From: Euptelea pleiosperma
Taxonomy: Eukaryota; Streptophyta; Magnoliopsida; Ranunculales; Eupteleaceae
Length of the DNA stretch: 64,000 bases
Direction: 5' to 3'
Assembly: GCA_035048495.1 (NCBI GenBank)
Contig: CM068551.1
Span: 17,176,248-17,240,247, forward strand
The notes below the pieces were generated by a model. The model was not told where the DNA came from, searched no databases, and saw only the letters and a list, made by a program, of their open reading frames with translations. This document shows, one piece after another, positions 44,315 to 56,100 of the stretch (within the stretch, counting starts at the first letter, position 1; each line of letters starts with the position of its first letter). The translations under genes were made by a program, and so were the position numbers.

Positions 44315-47010
44315 AGTGGGTGCCCCGTGCCATCGGCACTCCTCGACAAAGAATTTGCCAAAATCGATTGAGTGGCGGAGATCCACTGTCCATTTGGTGG
44401 AGGATTAGATCTCGGCCTTTCTTTGTTGGTGCTTATAAGAGGAGGTATAAGTAGGGAGACAACCAATGTGTTTTGTTATATAGAATAGTAAATGGCCCAT
44501 GCCCACGGCACTCTCCGACAAAAGCGTTTGCAAAAATTGGGTGCCTTCGGCACTCAAACGGTATAACGGACTAGGACGTTACCGTTTTTCCATTATAACG
44601 GCTGTTATAACAGAAATAATAAAAAATAACAGTGTTGAAATTTAAATTTTGAATAAATTGAGGTCAAATGAGTAGGATTGAGTGGCTGAAATCTAACCGT
44701 CAACATTAGATCGATGGAATTGATCTCAACCACTCTTTATCTAACCGTCCACATTTGATGGATGGATAAGATAAGAGAATACAACTGAGTTGTCTTGATA
44801 TATGCGTGGGTGGCCCGTGTCCGAAGCACTTTCCGACAAAGTGTTTGTCAAAATCGGGTGGGAGTTAATCTCAGCCATCGATATGAAGCAGAGTGGATCT
44901 CAGCCACTCATTATTGAAGCCATATGAGATAAGAGGGGTATAAGAAAACCATTAAATTTCCGTTAAATTCTATTTTTTTTTTTAAATTTTGAATTTTCAA
45001 ATTTCAAATTTTAAAATTTGAATTTCAGCACCACTTTTTTCCGTTAAAATCATTAAAATCTATTTTTTTTCCATTTTTGCCCATGGCCGTTTCAATCCGT
45101 TTTAACGGTAACACCCCTCTCAAGGCATAAAAAGTGGGGCTCCTGAGCCTGACCCTTGGGCTATATGTAAATCCAACCCATTTCATTCCTTATATGTAGG
45201 TAAATAGTAGGTAACCCATGCCCACGGCACTCATCGACAAAGCGTTTGTCAAAATTGGGTGTGAGTGGCTGAGATCCACCGTCTATTTGGTGTGATAAGA
45301 TCTCGGCCATCCTTTATGAAGCCGGATGAGAGGGGGAGACAACCGTCCTGTTTTGTTATAAATTAGTGGTCCCCCATGCCATCGGCACTCCTCGACAAAG
45401 AATATGCCAAAATCAGGTGAGTGGCTGAGATCCACCGTCCATTTGGGGGAGGATTAGATCTCAGCCCTTCTTTGTTGATGCCTATAAGAGGAGGTATAAG
45501 TGGGGAGACAACCACTTTATTTTGTTATATAGACTATTAAATGGCCCGTGCCCACTGCACTCTCCGACAAGTGTTTGCAAAATTGGGTGCCTTTGGCACT
45601 CAAACGGTATAACGAACTGGGGCGTTACCGCTTTTTCCATTATAACGCACAAAGGGAGAAATGGGAAAATAACAGAAATTACAAAAAATAACGGTGTTGA
45701 AATTCAAATTTTGAATAAATTGAGGTCAAATGAGGTGGATTGAGTGGCTGAAATCTAACCGTCCACATTAGATGGATGGATAAGATAAGAGAATACAACT
45801 GATTTGTCTTGTTTTATGCGTGGGTGGCCCGTGGCCACGGCACTTTCCGACAAAGTGTTCATCAAAATCGGGTGGGAGTTAATCTCAGCCATCAATAGGA
45901 AACATAGTGGATCTCAGCCACTCATTATTGAAGCCATATAAGATAAGAGAGGGTATAACACAACTACTGTCACTTGTTATATAGATAGTGGGTGGCCCGT
46001 GCCCACGGCGCTATCCAACAAAGCGTTTGCCAAAATCAGGTGTGAGTGGCTGAGATCCACCGTCTATTTTGGAGATAAGATCTTGACCCTTCTTTGTTGA
46101 AACATATAAGAGTTGGTATAAGTGGGGAGACAACTTCCCTGTTTTGTTATATAGACTAGTGGGGAGACAACTTCCTCGACAAAGAATTTGCCAAAATCAG
46201 GTGAGTGGCGGAGATCCACCGTCCATTTGGGGGAGGATTAGATCTCGGCCCTTCTTTGTTGATGCTTATAAGAGGAGGTATAAGTAGGGAGACAACCAAT
46301 GTGTTTTGTTATATAGAATAGTAAATGGCCCATGCCCACGGCACTCTCCGACAAAAGCGTTTGCGAAATTGGGTGCCTTCAGCACTCAAACGGTATAACG
46401 GACTGGGGCGTTACCGTTTTTCCATTATAACGGTTGTTATAACGGATTGTAACACACAGAGGGAGAAATGGAAAAATAACAGAAATAATAAAAAATAACG
46501 TTGTTGAAATTTAAAATTTGAATAATTGAGGTCAAATGAGGTGGATCGAGTGGCTGAAATCTAACCATCCACATTAGATCGATGGATTTGATCTCAACCA
46601 CTCTTTGTCTAACCGTCGACATTAGATGGATGGATAAGATAAGAGAATACAACTGAGCCGTCTTGATATATGCATTGATGGCCCGTGCCCGCGGCACTTT
46701 CTGACAAAGTGTTTGTCAAAATCGGGTGAGAGTTAATCTCAGCCATCGATATGAAGCATAGTGGATCTTAGCCACTCATTATTGAAGCCATATAAGATAA
46801 GAGGGGGTATAAGAAAACTACGGTCACTTGTTATATTGATAGTGGGTGACCCGTGCCTTCGGCACTCTCCGACAAAGGATTCGCCAAAATCGAGTATGAG
46901 TGGCAGAGATCCACCATCATTTGGGGGGATAAGATCTAGGCCCTTCTTCGTTGAAATAGATAAGAGGGGGTATAAGTTGGGAGACAACTTCCCTGTTTTG
47001 TTATATAGAT
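44315..47010 (+). repeat. Array of GGCCCGTGCC..CGGCAC units with higher-order repeats
   Basis: About twelve units begin with GTGGGTGGCCCGTGCCC-like text followed by CGGCACTC..CCGACAAAG, GCCAAAATCGGGTG and GAGATCCACCGTCCA, and end with GGGAGACAACT..TTGTTATATAGA. Starts lie near 44319, 44488, 44805, 45205, 45363, 45535, 45818, 45984, 46155, 46320, 46675 and 46840. The order of unit subtypes repeats three times: 44319/44488/44805, 45363/45535/45818 and 46155/46320/46675, giving super-periods of about 1045 and 790 bp. TAACGG-element fragments ride within each super-unit. There is no coding sequence. The same unit sits in CESA4 intron 5. Confidence 0.8.
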
Positions 47011-47200
47011 ATATATATCCAATAAGACATCAGATCAGCATACATGGACCTAGTATCGATCTGACAAGAATACAAGTGGTTTCGGACTCAAAATTATCGG
47101 ATCGGATTTTTGTATTGATCGAATCCATTGATAGCCCTATTGGGATCTTGATCTCCCAATGAACAAGAGGTTCCACTGGTGGTTTAGTCGAATTCCCTTA

Positions 47201-47508
47201 GGGAGTGTTTGATTGCAAAGAAAATTTTTCTGAGAAAATACATCTGGGAAATGCCTTAAATGGCTGTTTTGATTGCAACTAAGAACATATATTTCAATCA
47301 TGTGAGAAAATAAAGGCGTATTTTCAGGTGGAAATGAATTCCCACATATCTGGATGGGAAATGAATTCCGGGTTTGGTAGGAAAAATTATCCAGATTCAA
47401 ATGGCTTGGTAGAGAAAATTATATAGATTTAAAATAGCTATCTAACAATGGACAGTTGTGTTTTCCCAAGGAAAATGCAAATTTTCAACTTGGCAATCAA
47501 ACACGCCC
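47201..47508 (-). mobile_element. PIF/Harbinger (Tourist-like) MITE, 308 bp
   Basis: Ends GGGAGTGTTTGATTGC and CAATCAAACACGCCC; the 3-bp duplication TTA flanks it (47198-47200, 47509-47511). The interior is the reverse complement of the copy at 40784-41088 (TCTAACAATGGACAGTTGTG, TTTTCCCAAGGAAAATG). Confidence 0.88.
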
Positions 47509-47566
47509 TTAGTGAAACCAGTACTATTGATTGCCACATTCAAATGGTCATCGATCTCTATAATTA

Positions 47567-47740
47567 CTAGGGGATGCCACGTGCACCTTACACGTGGCAT
47601 ACTCTTAGAGACCGCTGACTGTATAGATGTTTGGCCCGCATCCCTACTTGGACCTACATACCAATTTATATATGTTGGATTAGTCTTTTTAACCGTGGAT
47701 TTCTAGCAGTATTTGGGATATTCAGTTAAAGTTCATCGAG
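47567..47740 (-). mobile_element. Helitron-family 3' fragment
   Basis: On the minus strand it ends with hairpin GCCACGTGT..GCACGTGGC, then CTAG followed by T, the family 3' end. Only the 3' ~170 bp remains; it runs into a duplicated segment at about 47725. Confidence 0.65.
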
Positions 47741-47990
47741 ATGCCACATCGGTCTTCAATAAATGTTTTCACAGTTGACTTGAAATGTTAAAATGTTGAA
47801 TGACGAAAGCACTCCTACAAAATAAAAATTTTAAAAAAAGAAGTAATGTTTATAAATTTAACAAAATTGAGGGTCAGTTTAGGAATAAGGATTTTTTTGA
47901 TTCTTTTTAACAAGAGAGGAGCAAATTTTTGGCGTGTCATGTGTGCTTACATGGTGATCGTGTTCTTTGACACCAAAAGACCACAAAGGG
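47725..47990 (+). repeat. Duplicated segment, copy A (uninterrupted)
   Basis: GTTCATCGAGATGCCACAT to TTTGACACCAAAAGACCACA is repeated at 48225-48355 plus 49165-49290. Copy A keeps the junction ATAAATTTAACAAAATTGAG uninterrupted; copy B has a MITE at exactly this point. Confidence 0.85.
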
Positions 47991-48355
47991 GGGGGGGAGG
48001 GAGGGGGTGATAAGAGATTTCGATAGGACCACGGGCCAATTAGAAAATTTCAACAATTGTGGAGGAAAGATAAGAGAAACGGGGAGAGAAGAGAAATTGA
48101 CGGGGTATCGAAAATTCTCCATTTATAAAATCAGGCCGATTTTGTTACTAGTCTGTCTAGGGATGAGCCAAATATCCATACAGTCATCAACTTTATGAAC
48201 ACCATAATCAAATTTTTTCTAAGGACAAAGTTCATCGAGATGCCACATTGGTCTTCAATAAATGCTTTCACGGTTGCCTTGAAATGTTAAAATGTTGAAT
48301 GACAAAAGCACCCCTACAAAAAAAATTAAAAAAGAAGTAATGTTTATAAATTTAA

Positions 48356-49161
48356 GGGGCTGTTTGGGAACCTTGTCTTTTTCGGGTCTAGTTCAATCCT
48401 AAACCAATTCAAAGTGGGGATTGAACTAGGTTGTTCACAACCCTGAACTAGTTCTTATTTTTGTGGTGTTTGCTTTACTTTGGCCCTTTCAAAACACAAA
48501 AAAAAAATGCAGAAAAATTCAACCCAACCCACTTTTTAATAAACAGAGCAAAGATCTAAACCGAGAAGAAGAAGAAGAAGAAGAAGAAGAAGAAGAAGAC
48601 GAAGGAGAAGACGGAGAAGAGAAGAAGAAGAAGAAGAGAGGAGGAGGAGGAGGAGGAAGTAGCGGCGGCGGCGGTGGCGGTGGCTCCAAACCTGAAACCC
48701 CCAAGAAATTTCAGGCTGCAAACCCTAAGAAGAAAAAGAAGAAGAAGAAGGCAACAACCCCACTATTGGAGGAGAAGAAGAAGACCGCCGTTGAAGAAGA
48801 AGACCACCACCAAGGAGGAGGAGAATGATAGAGAGTGGTCACATCTCGCTGGAAGGGGGTTGGAGAGGAGGAGAATGGTTACATCTCGCCGGAAGAGTAG
48901 CCGGAAGAGATAGAGACGGAATCTGTCTCTTTTTTCCTCTTTTGAGGGTTGAAGATCGAGAAGGAGCTTCTCAATCATTTCTTGTCGAGTTCGATGTTGT
49001 AACGAGTTTTGAAAAAGATAACATCGAACTGGTTTTAAGAGCAAAATGGGAAGAAAACTGACCTTAAAGGTGAGGTCCACTTGGTTACCAAACACCAAAA
49101 TATAAGTTCAGTTCTGAACTGACCTCTTCTGGTCGCGTTTTATGGATTTTCAAACAGGCCC
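48356..49161. mobile_element. PIF/Harbinger-like element inserted in duplicated segment B
   Basis: Ends GGGGCTGTTTGGGAA and TTTTCAAACAGGCCC; TAA is duplicated on both sides (48353-48355, 49162-49164). Copy A at 47725-47990 shows the empty site. The 806-bp interior holds a long GAA/AAG/GGC low-complexity tract (48565-48835) giving a spurious Glu/Lys/Gly-rich reading frame, and GTTCAGTTCTGAACTGAC near the right end. Confidence 0.85.
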
Positions 49162-49653
49162 TAAGAAAATTGAGGGTCAGTTTAGGAATAAAGATTCTTT
49201 GATTTTTTTTCTAACAAGAGATGAGCAAATTTTTGGCATGTCATGTGTGCTTACAAGGTGATCGTGTTCTTTGACACCAAAAGACCACAAAACCCATGCT
49301 AAGTGAATAAATTGAAGAAAAGAAAAGAAACAAAAAAGATAATTTTTTTAGAAATAATGGAAATGTTCGATCCGCGAAAAAGGCCTTCGTCCATTAATAA
49401 GTAGAATAGATTATAGGTGATGCTAGTGATTGTAAATATGTTCCACCTAAGCCCTAGTTTGTACACCAAAATTAGTTGAGTTAACCATAATCCATAAAGC
49501 GTACTCTCTTGATCCCGACCGTCCGTCCAACTTCAAGAGTGAACTTTAAATCTACCTCCCTTAATGTTTGTCTTCCTGAAAAACAGTTGGTACCTACCAT
49601 GGATATTACCATGACAAATGCATCAACTCACAAAAGTTGTTGGCTGAGAAAGC

Positions 49654-50320
49654 CTAGTTGCTAATTTCACGATTAATTTATAAATTATAGTACTTTTAAG
49701 TGGTAGCCGTACTATACGGACGAACATATAAAAATATAATAATAATTTATGATTTTACCGGTATTCACAAATAGAATGCAAATACAACTTTTTAATGATT
49801 AATTCGGCCGATTTAATCAGATTCTAAAATGATGAGAAAAAAGATAAAAAAGAAAACTCCTTACAATCTTTACAGACCTACGTCTTTTTGTTCTCTCCCC
49901 CTATCCCACTTCTCTCCCTGTGCAATCCACAATCCCCACAAGGTCCCACCTGCAAGTTGCAACTCATCTACATTGTCACCAATTGCTGAACAGGTTAGCT
50001 CTCTTTCTCTCTCTCTCTCTCGGACCCCAGACAACTACACTACAATGACCAAGCCTGTAATTCTAGTCTCTCTCACACTTCACAGTTCACAGTTCACTTT
50101 TAATTTTTAATTTAATTACGGTATGCAGCCCACACAAACTCAAATTACCGTTTGCACACTCAAATTTGCAGGGACTCGTGAACAATCCTAAACTTTAATT
50201 TTTCATTAGTCTTACACACTTTTATATATTGGTTACGAATTTTTGGATAATAGCCGAATTAAACAAGAATAAGTACAGTGACAAACTTTTGGCTGAATTA
50301 TTGATCGAATTTTTTAAGCT
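49654..50320. mobile_element. Truncated hAT-like element, TAGTTGC family
   Basis: Begins CTAGTTGCTAATTTCACG and follows the element at 9818-10711 through GTAGCCGTACTATACGGACG, CACAAATAGAATGCAAATAC, CCTGTGCAATCCA and a CT tract near 50000-50020. The right inverted end is missing; it stops near an AT dinucleotide run at about 50325-50345. Confidence 0.6.
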
Positions 50321-50344
50321 CAGACATATATATATATATATATA

Positions 50345-50640
50345 GAGTCAGGATCGGGGACAACAATTTCATACAACGTTTTTGACAACAATTTTGGTGT
50401 ACCCACATGGAAGATGAATCAATGGCTGAATTTTGGTGAGGATGATCTCCTCACCATATAGATCACCCCTACAAAAAATCAGCCTATTCTGAAATTTCTA
50501 ACCCCTAAAATGTGGTTTTCAAGTTGATGATAAAAATGAACGGTCCATAATTCTTTAACTTGTAAACCAGTCTACGAATATCAGAATGATTTGAATTTTT
50601 GTGAGGATGATCTCCGGAAGCCTACAGGTGATCAAATAGA
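50345..50640. repeat. Unclassified repeat-like stretch
   Basis: Contains GTGAGGATGATCTCC-type text twice (near 50437 and 50600) in the same orientation. No coding sequence. A piece of it matches 44120-44165 in reverse complement. Confidence 0.35.
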
Positions 50641-50707
50641 TTTGGGAGCTCATCCTCTTTTTAAACAACCCCGAAGCTTGCACAGAGAGGGAGAGAGAAA
50701 GAGAGAG

Positions 50708-50785
50708 ATGGTTTCTAGGGAGCAAAAGAGAGCAGCTCTGTACGAGAAGCTGCAACTGCTTCGTTCCGTCACTAACTCTCGTGCA
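50708..50785 (+). pseudogene. Orphan first exon of a bHLH-like regulator
   Basis: ATG then 26 codons reading MVSREQKRAALYEKLQLLRS plus VTNSRA, followed by a good donor (GCA|GTAATT). This is the conserved first exon of a small plant bHLH-like family (Arabidopsis AT2G40435/AT3G56220 type) where the next exon should read LNKTSIIVDASKYI. I searched the following 2.3 kb by eye and found no such exon before CESA4. Either the gene was cut by rearrangement or the exon was copied alone. The coding part is undamaged, so loss is recent or the rest lies elsewhere. Confidence 0.65.
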
Positions 50786-51379
50786 GTAATTCCATAAATT
50801 TCTGAGGCTCATCCTTTTATTGGCTTTGCTCTCTTTCTCTGCTCTTTTCTTCCCTCTCTTATTTCCTTGATAAATATGTCTGTAAATACATAGTCTCTCT
50901 CTCTCTCTCTCAGGGTTCATATGGAAGGGTTGATACGCTTCTTATGTTTGAGTGCGACGGCTGACCCCGTATTTAAATAAGTACAGGCGATTGCTACCTT
51001 TAACCATCCCAAAGAACTCAACAGATTGAACGGCTACAATCATCAAATTAGGTCCATATTTAGAATAAATCTTGTAGGTTGGGCTCCATCGAACGGTGGG
51101 ATCCCACCTACTGCTCATTACCCATCTTAATTACCCTACAAATGAGTCATGTATCAAAAGACTCCATGTACGCTATCAACTCATCCCAACAAATTGAATG
51201 AAAAACTCACTCACTTGCTCTCATACATCAATTTCTCACCTACCATATATTTATTACTACTTCAAAGCCAAAATTAGGGTTGGGGCACGCCTTTCACACG
51301 ACGCTCACCTACACACCTTCTAGAGATTTTTTTTTATTCAGGCACTTTATGATCTGGACATCAGGACGCACCTCAAAAT

Positions 51380-52030
51380 GCCACGTGGCACATTCTTAGA
51401 TATCAATAACCGTATGGATGTCTGAAACATTCGTGAGTGAACCTGCATACCAAAAATCAAGTCTGATTGATGTTTTCTAGGCATTGGGTCTATGAACCCA
51501 AAATAAAATCTCGAATCCCACGGTTGAAAGTCAAAACATGAAAAATATTCAAATCAAACGGTTACACACCATACATCAGGCTGATTTTTGGTATGTAGGT
51601 CCACTAGGGTACTATCGTTTATCTCTAGTGTTCCACATGGCATTTTTAGGAGCTGCACGGAACTCACCTACACACCTTTTAGTTGTCTGTCAAAGAAAGG
51701 AGCAGAACTTTGATGACGGTGGTCTATCATCAACGTTGGTGATGGACGACAGTGTAAGCCTCGTGGTAGTCTTAGATACTACTGACCGTATATGGATGTT
51801 TGACTCATCTCTAGGTATACCTACATACCAAAACTAAGTTTGATTAATGATTTCTAACCTTTGGATCTGAGTACACCAAATAATGCTCGAAATCCATGAT
51901 TAAAAATAAACCATGTAAAAAACACTAATCCAACGGATAGAAATTACTAATCAGGTTGAATTTTGGTATGTAAGTCCTGCTAGGGATGAACCAAGGCTAC
52001 TACGTGGCTCATATTGTAGTCCGTTATCAA
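51380..52030. repeat. Two foldback-family repeats
   Basis: 51380-51650 and 51730-52030 each carry the family text: CACGTGGCACATTCTTAG, CCGTATGGATGT, AGTTTGATTAATGATTTCTA, then the complementary order (AATCAGG.TGA.TTTTGGTATGTA, GGATGAACCA). They lack clear Helitron ends. They are old, diverged copies of the palindrome in the elements at 119-623 and 31995-32364. Confidence 0.6.
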
Positions 52031-52169
52031 CATTGATGAGGCCCTACCATAGAAAATTATGAGGAATGTCAGCAAGCAACCCTTTTAACAGATGCAACCC
52101 GAAAAAGACAAGAAACACTTTGCATTTGTGCAACTCCATCGTTAAGGGAAAATTTTTAGATGCAGAGTG

Positions 52170-52890
52170 CTCTCGTGGCCCTACATAGCTCAATTTTTTG
52201 GGTCCACTAACCCATGGATGTTTAGTACATCTTGATTGATAATTTCTAACCCTTGGATTAAGTGCCCAAAAAATATGCAAAAAACATGCTTGAATCCAAT
52301 GGCTAGAATCAATGCTAAAAAAGTGCTAACATCTATGGCTAGAGAAAACCAATCAGACTGATTTTTGGTATTTATATCCACCAAAGGATGGGCTAAACAT
52401 CCATGCAGTTAGTTGGCCCAAAAAATGAGCAATGAAGGCAAGATGGATAATTTATAGCCGTTGGATTAAGTATGCAGTATGAGAAAAAAAATGCTTGAAT
52501 CCAACAGCTAGAACCAATGTTAAAAAAGTGCTAAAATCTATGGTTAGAGAAAACAAATTAATAAGACTGATTTTTTATATGTACATCCGCCAAGTGGTGG
52601 GCTTAACAACCATGCGGTTAGTGGGCCCAAAAAATGAGCTATGTAGGCAGTATGGATAATTTGTAGCAGTTGGATTAAGTACCGAAAAAGTATGCAAAAA
52701 AAAAAAACATGCTTGAATCCAACGACTAGAATCAATGCTAAAAAAGTGCTAATTAAAATCTATGGTTAGAGAACACCAATCGGACTGATTTTTGATATTT
52801 ATATCCACCAAAGGGTAGGCTACACATCCATGCTGTTAGTGGGCCCAAAAAAGGAGCCATGTTACTTGCTAGCATTCCTCGAAAAAAAAT
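52170..52890 (+). repeat. 208-bp tandem repeat upstream of CESA4, about 3.5 copies
   Basis: GATAATTT(C/A/G)TA..C.(C/G)TTGGATTAAGT starts at 52238, 52446 and 52655 (period 208-209), each followed by CATGCTTGAATCCAA, AAAAAAGTGCTAA, a GACTGATTTTT block and GGGCCCAAAAAATGAGC. It derives from the foldback family by its internal wording. It ends about 270 bp before the CESA4 start codon. Confidence 0.85.
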
Positions 52891-53161
52891 ATAGAGCGTT
52901 TGTTGAGTGTGGGCCTGTGGGCCTGTGGGGTACAACAAAAAACATGCAAGGATTTTACTATGCGTCAGCGTTAGTTCCGTCGCCTTAGAGTCGAAGCTAT
53001 AGCCTTGTCTTGTTGGCTGAGCAAACCATCCATCAACACCATCCCATTAACGTCTCTTCAACTCAAACCTTCGACTTCTCAACTTACAGTTGGTGAAGAT
53101 CCAAACCTCTCACCTCACCTTCCATAAAATCTCCCCTCCTTTCTCTCTTCCTCAGCTATCC

Positions 53162-56100
53162 ATGGCGTCAACCACCACGACAGGCTTAGTAGCCGGTTCT
53201 CATCAGAGGAACGAGCTGCACGTAATGCATGGCGATGGCATGGAAGAGGTACATATCGGTTCATTTTGCTTCTTGATCTTTTTGATTATGTGCATATCAC
53301 TTGGGATATTTATTCAATTGTGTGGGATTGAATTGATCAGCCTCGTCCGCCGACGCGCCAATCGACCTCGAAAATTTGTCGGGTTTGTGGTGATGACATT
53401 GGATTTAAAGAGAACGGTGAGTTGTTCGTGGCGTGTTACGAGTGTGGTTTCCCGGTATGTCGGCCTTGTTACGAGTATGAGAGGAGTGAAGGGAATCAGT
53501 GCTGCCCTCAGTGCAACACTCGCTACAAGCGTCACAAAGGTTTATTTTGCAATAAATCAATGACTTAAACCAATTGAGTAACTTTGAAATTAGACCCCGG
53601 CATCGTTCATGATGAAGCTACAATTTTACAGGTTGTTCGAGAGTGCCGGGAGACGATGAAGACGACGGGGATGCCGATGATTTCGAAGATGAATTTCAAA
53701 TCAAGGGTCATCAAGAAATCCCAGATCAACATCATGTTGTTAATCATTCGGTAATACAATTCTATCGCTCTTATTTGATCTGTTTTAAATTAAGAGTTCA
53801 TTGGGTTTACGGATACTTGTCGACTTCAAATCTAAGGTGGTGAATTTTACAGGAAAATGGGGACTATAATCAACAGCCATTTCATCCCAATGGCCCGGCT
53901 TTCTCCTCCATTGCTGGAAGTAGTAAGTGCATTTCTCCCTTTTTTCTGTAAATTTGTATGCTTTTTTTGTTTTAATTCTGATTTTGATTTTGATTTTGTT
54001 TTTGTTTTTGTTTCTGGGTAGTTACTGGTAAGGATTTTGAAGGGGAGAAAGAGATGTACAATAGTGTGGAATGGAAAGAGAGGGTGGAGAAGTGGAAAGC
54101 AAGGCAAGAAAAGAGAGGTTTGGTGAGCAAAGAAGATGGAGGAAACGATCAAGGCGATGAAGATGATGTCCTGTAAAATTCTCTTCCTTTCCTTACTGAT
54201 CTATCTTATCTATATACTAGTTAGAGGCCCGTGCCACGGTACTCCCGACAAAGCGTTTGCTAAAATTGGGTGTGAGTGGCTGAGATCCATCATCCAGTTG
54301 GGGGATAAGATCTCGGTCCTTCTTTGTTGAAGCCCATAAGAGGGGGAGACAACTGAGCTCCCTTATTATATAGACTAGTGGGTGGTTCGTCGGGTGTGAA
54401 TAGTTAAGATCCACTGTCCAGTTGGGTGATAAGATCTCGGCCCTTCTTTATGGAAGCCTATAAGAGGGGGAGACAATTGAGCTCCCTTATTATATAGATA
54501 TAAAATCATTCATGGACTATCGATCAGATCGAACCGTCCAATTAATGAGGAAGCTCTCAATGGGCCATGGCCAACAATCTCATGATGTTCCATACTACTA
54601 ACTGCTTTCATGTCCACCAAAACTTCATTAATTGGATTGCCCACATTGTGGGTTGAGATGGGGTTCATGTAAACTTCTGCTGTGTGTAAGCATAGTTAGT
54701 AAATTCTTGAATTATTCGCAAACCGTACAAATTATCCAAAAAAAAAAAAAAACGAACCGAACAATGTCCGATTCAAAGGTTTGGAAAAATTTGCGGATGT
54801 TTTTGTTTTTTTGAACACGATCGAATTATTCTCGAATAATACACGAATTTTAAGTATTCCCGCTTTATTTAGTTTTGAACATGAAAATTCATTTCGTAAG
54901 ACAAATATTGGTTTTATTTTATTTTTAAAATTATTTTTGTTTTTGAACATATTTTTAAATGACTAATTGTACTCGAACATTTCCCCTACCGCATTTTTGC
55001 CGCACTCCGAATTGCTAACTATTTTTGTAAGCCATGCAACATAATTGTGTACAAACATGTAGTCAAAATTCATGGATGGGCTATAGTCCATAACTTGCAA
55101 CAACATTGACATCTTCCTTGTCCCAGGATGGCTGAAGCTCGGCAACCCCTATGGCGAAAAGTCCCGTTCCCATCGAGCAAGATCAGCCCTTATCGCATAG
55201 TCATTGTACTCCGACTTGTCGTCCTCGGCTTCTTCTTACATTTCCGAGTCATGACCCCGGCTAAGGACGCTTATCCACTTTGGCTCATCTCTGTAATTTG
55301 CGAGATATGGTTTGCTTTTTCATGGATTCTAGATCAATTTCCCAAGTGGTACCCCATAAACCGTGAAACATATCTAGACCGCCTTTCGATGCGGTTCGAA
55401 CGTGAAGGCGAGCCAAACCGGTTAGCACCAGTTGATTTTTTTGTGAGTACAGTCGACCCACTTAAGGAACCTCCAATTATAACAGCAAACACAGTCCTCT
55501 CGATCCTTGCTGTCGATTATCCGGTCGAGAAGGTGAGTTGCTATGTATCGGACGATGGCGCTTCAATGCTCCTGTTCGACACACTATCGGAAACCGCCGA
55601 ATTTGCAAGGAGATGGGTACCGTTTTGTAAGAAGTTTAGTATTGAACCAAGGGCTCCTGAGTTCTACTTCAATCAGAAGATCGACTACTTGAAGGACAAG
55701 GTGCATCCGAGCTTTGTGAAGGAACGAAGGGCCATGAAAGTAAGCTACGTACTATGCTTTCCATATCAATTTACTTGTAGTCATAGGCATGGTTTCCGGC
55801 CGTTTAAACGGTAACGCCCCAAGCCCGTTTCCGTTTAAACCGTTTAAACACGTTTTATCATTTTTGAATTAAACGGCCGTTTTTTTTGTTTTAACGGCCG
55901 TTAAAATCGTTTAAATGCCGGTTAAAATTGTTTAAACAGCCGTTTAATTCTGAAAACTTTTGTGAAAAAACGGTCGTTAAATCCGTTTAATTCCGTTAAA
56001 TTTCATTTTTGTTTATTTACAAATTTCAAATTTTGAATTTCAGCCATTTTTTCCGTTAAAATCCGTTTATTTCCGTTAAATTCCATTTTTTTCTATTTTT

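Noticed and set aside
48463..48828. Open frame rich in Glu, Lys and Gly (121 codons)
   Set aside because: It is translation of GAA/AAG/GGC low-complexity DNA inside a PIF/Harbinger-like element; both strands and several frames are open, there is no domain.
52753..52938. Minus-strand frames repeating FLGPLTAW..GGY near 52044-52938
   Set aside because: The repeated peptides come from the 208-bp tandem repeat, not from a protein family.
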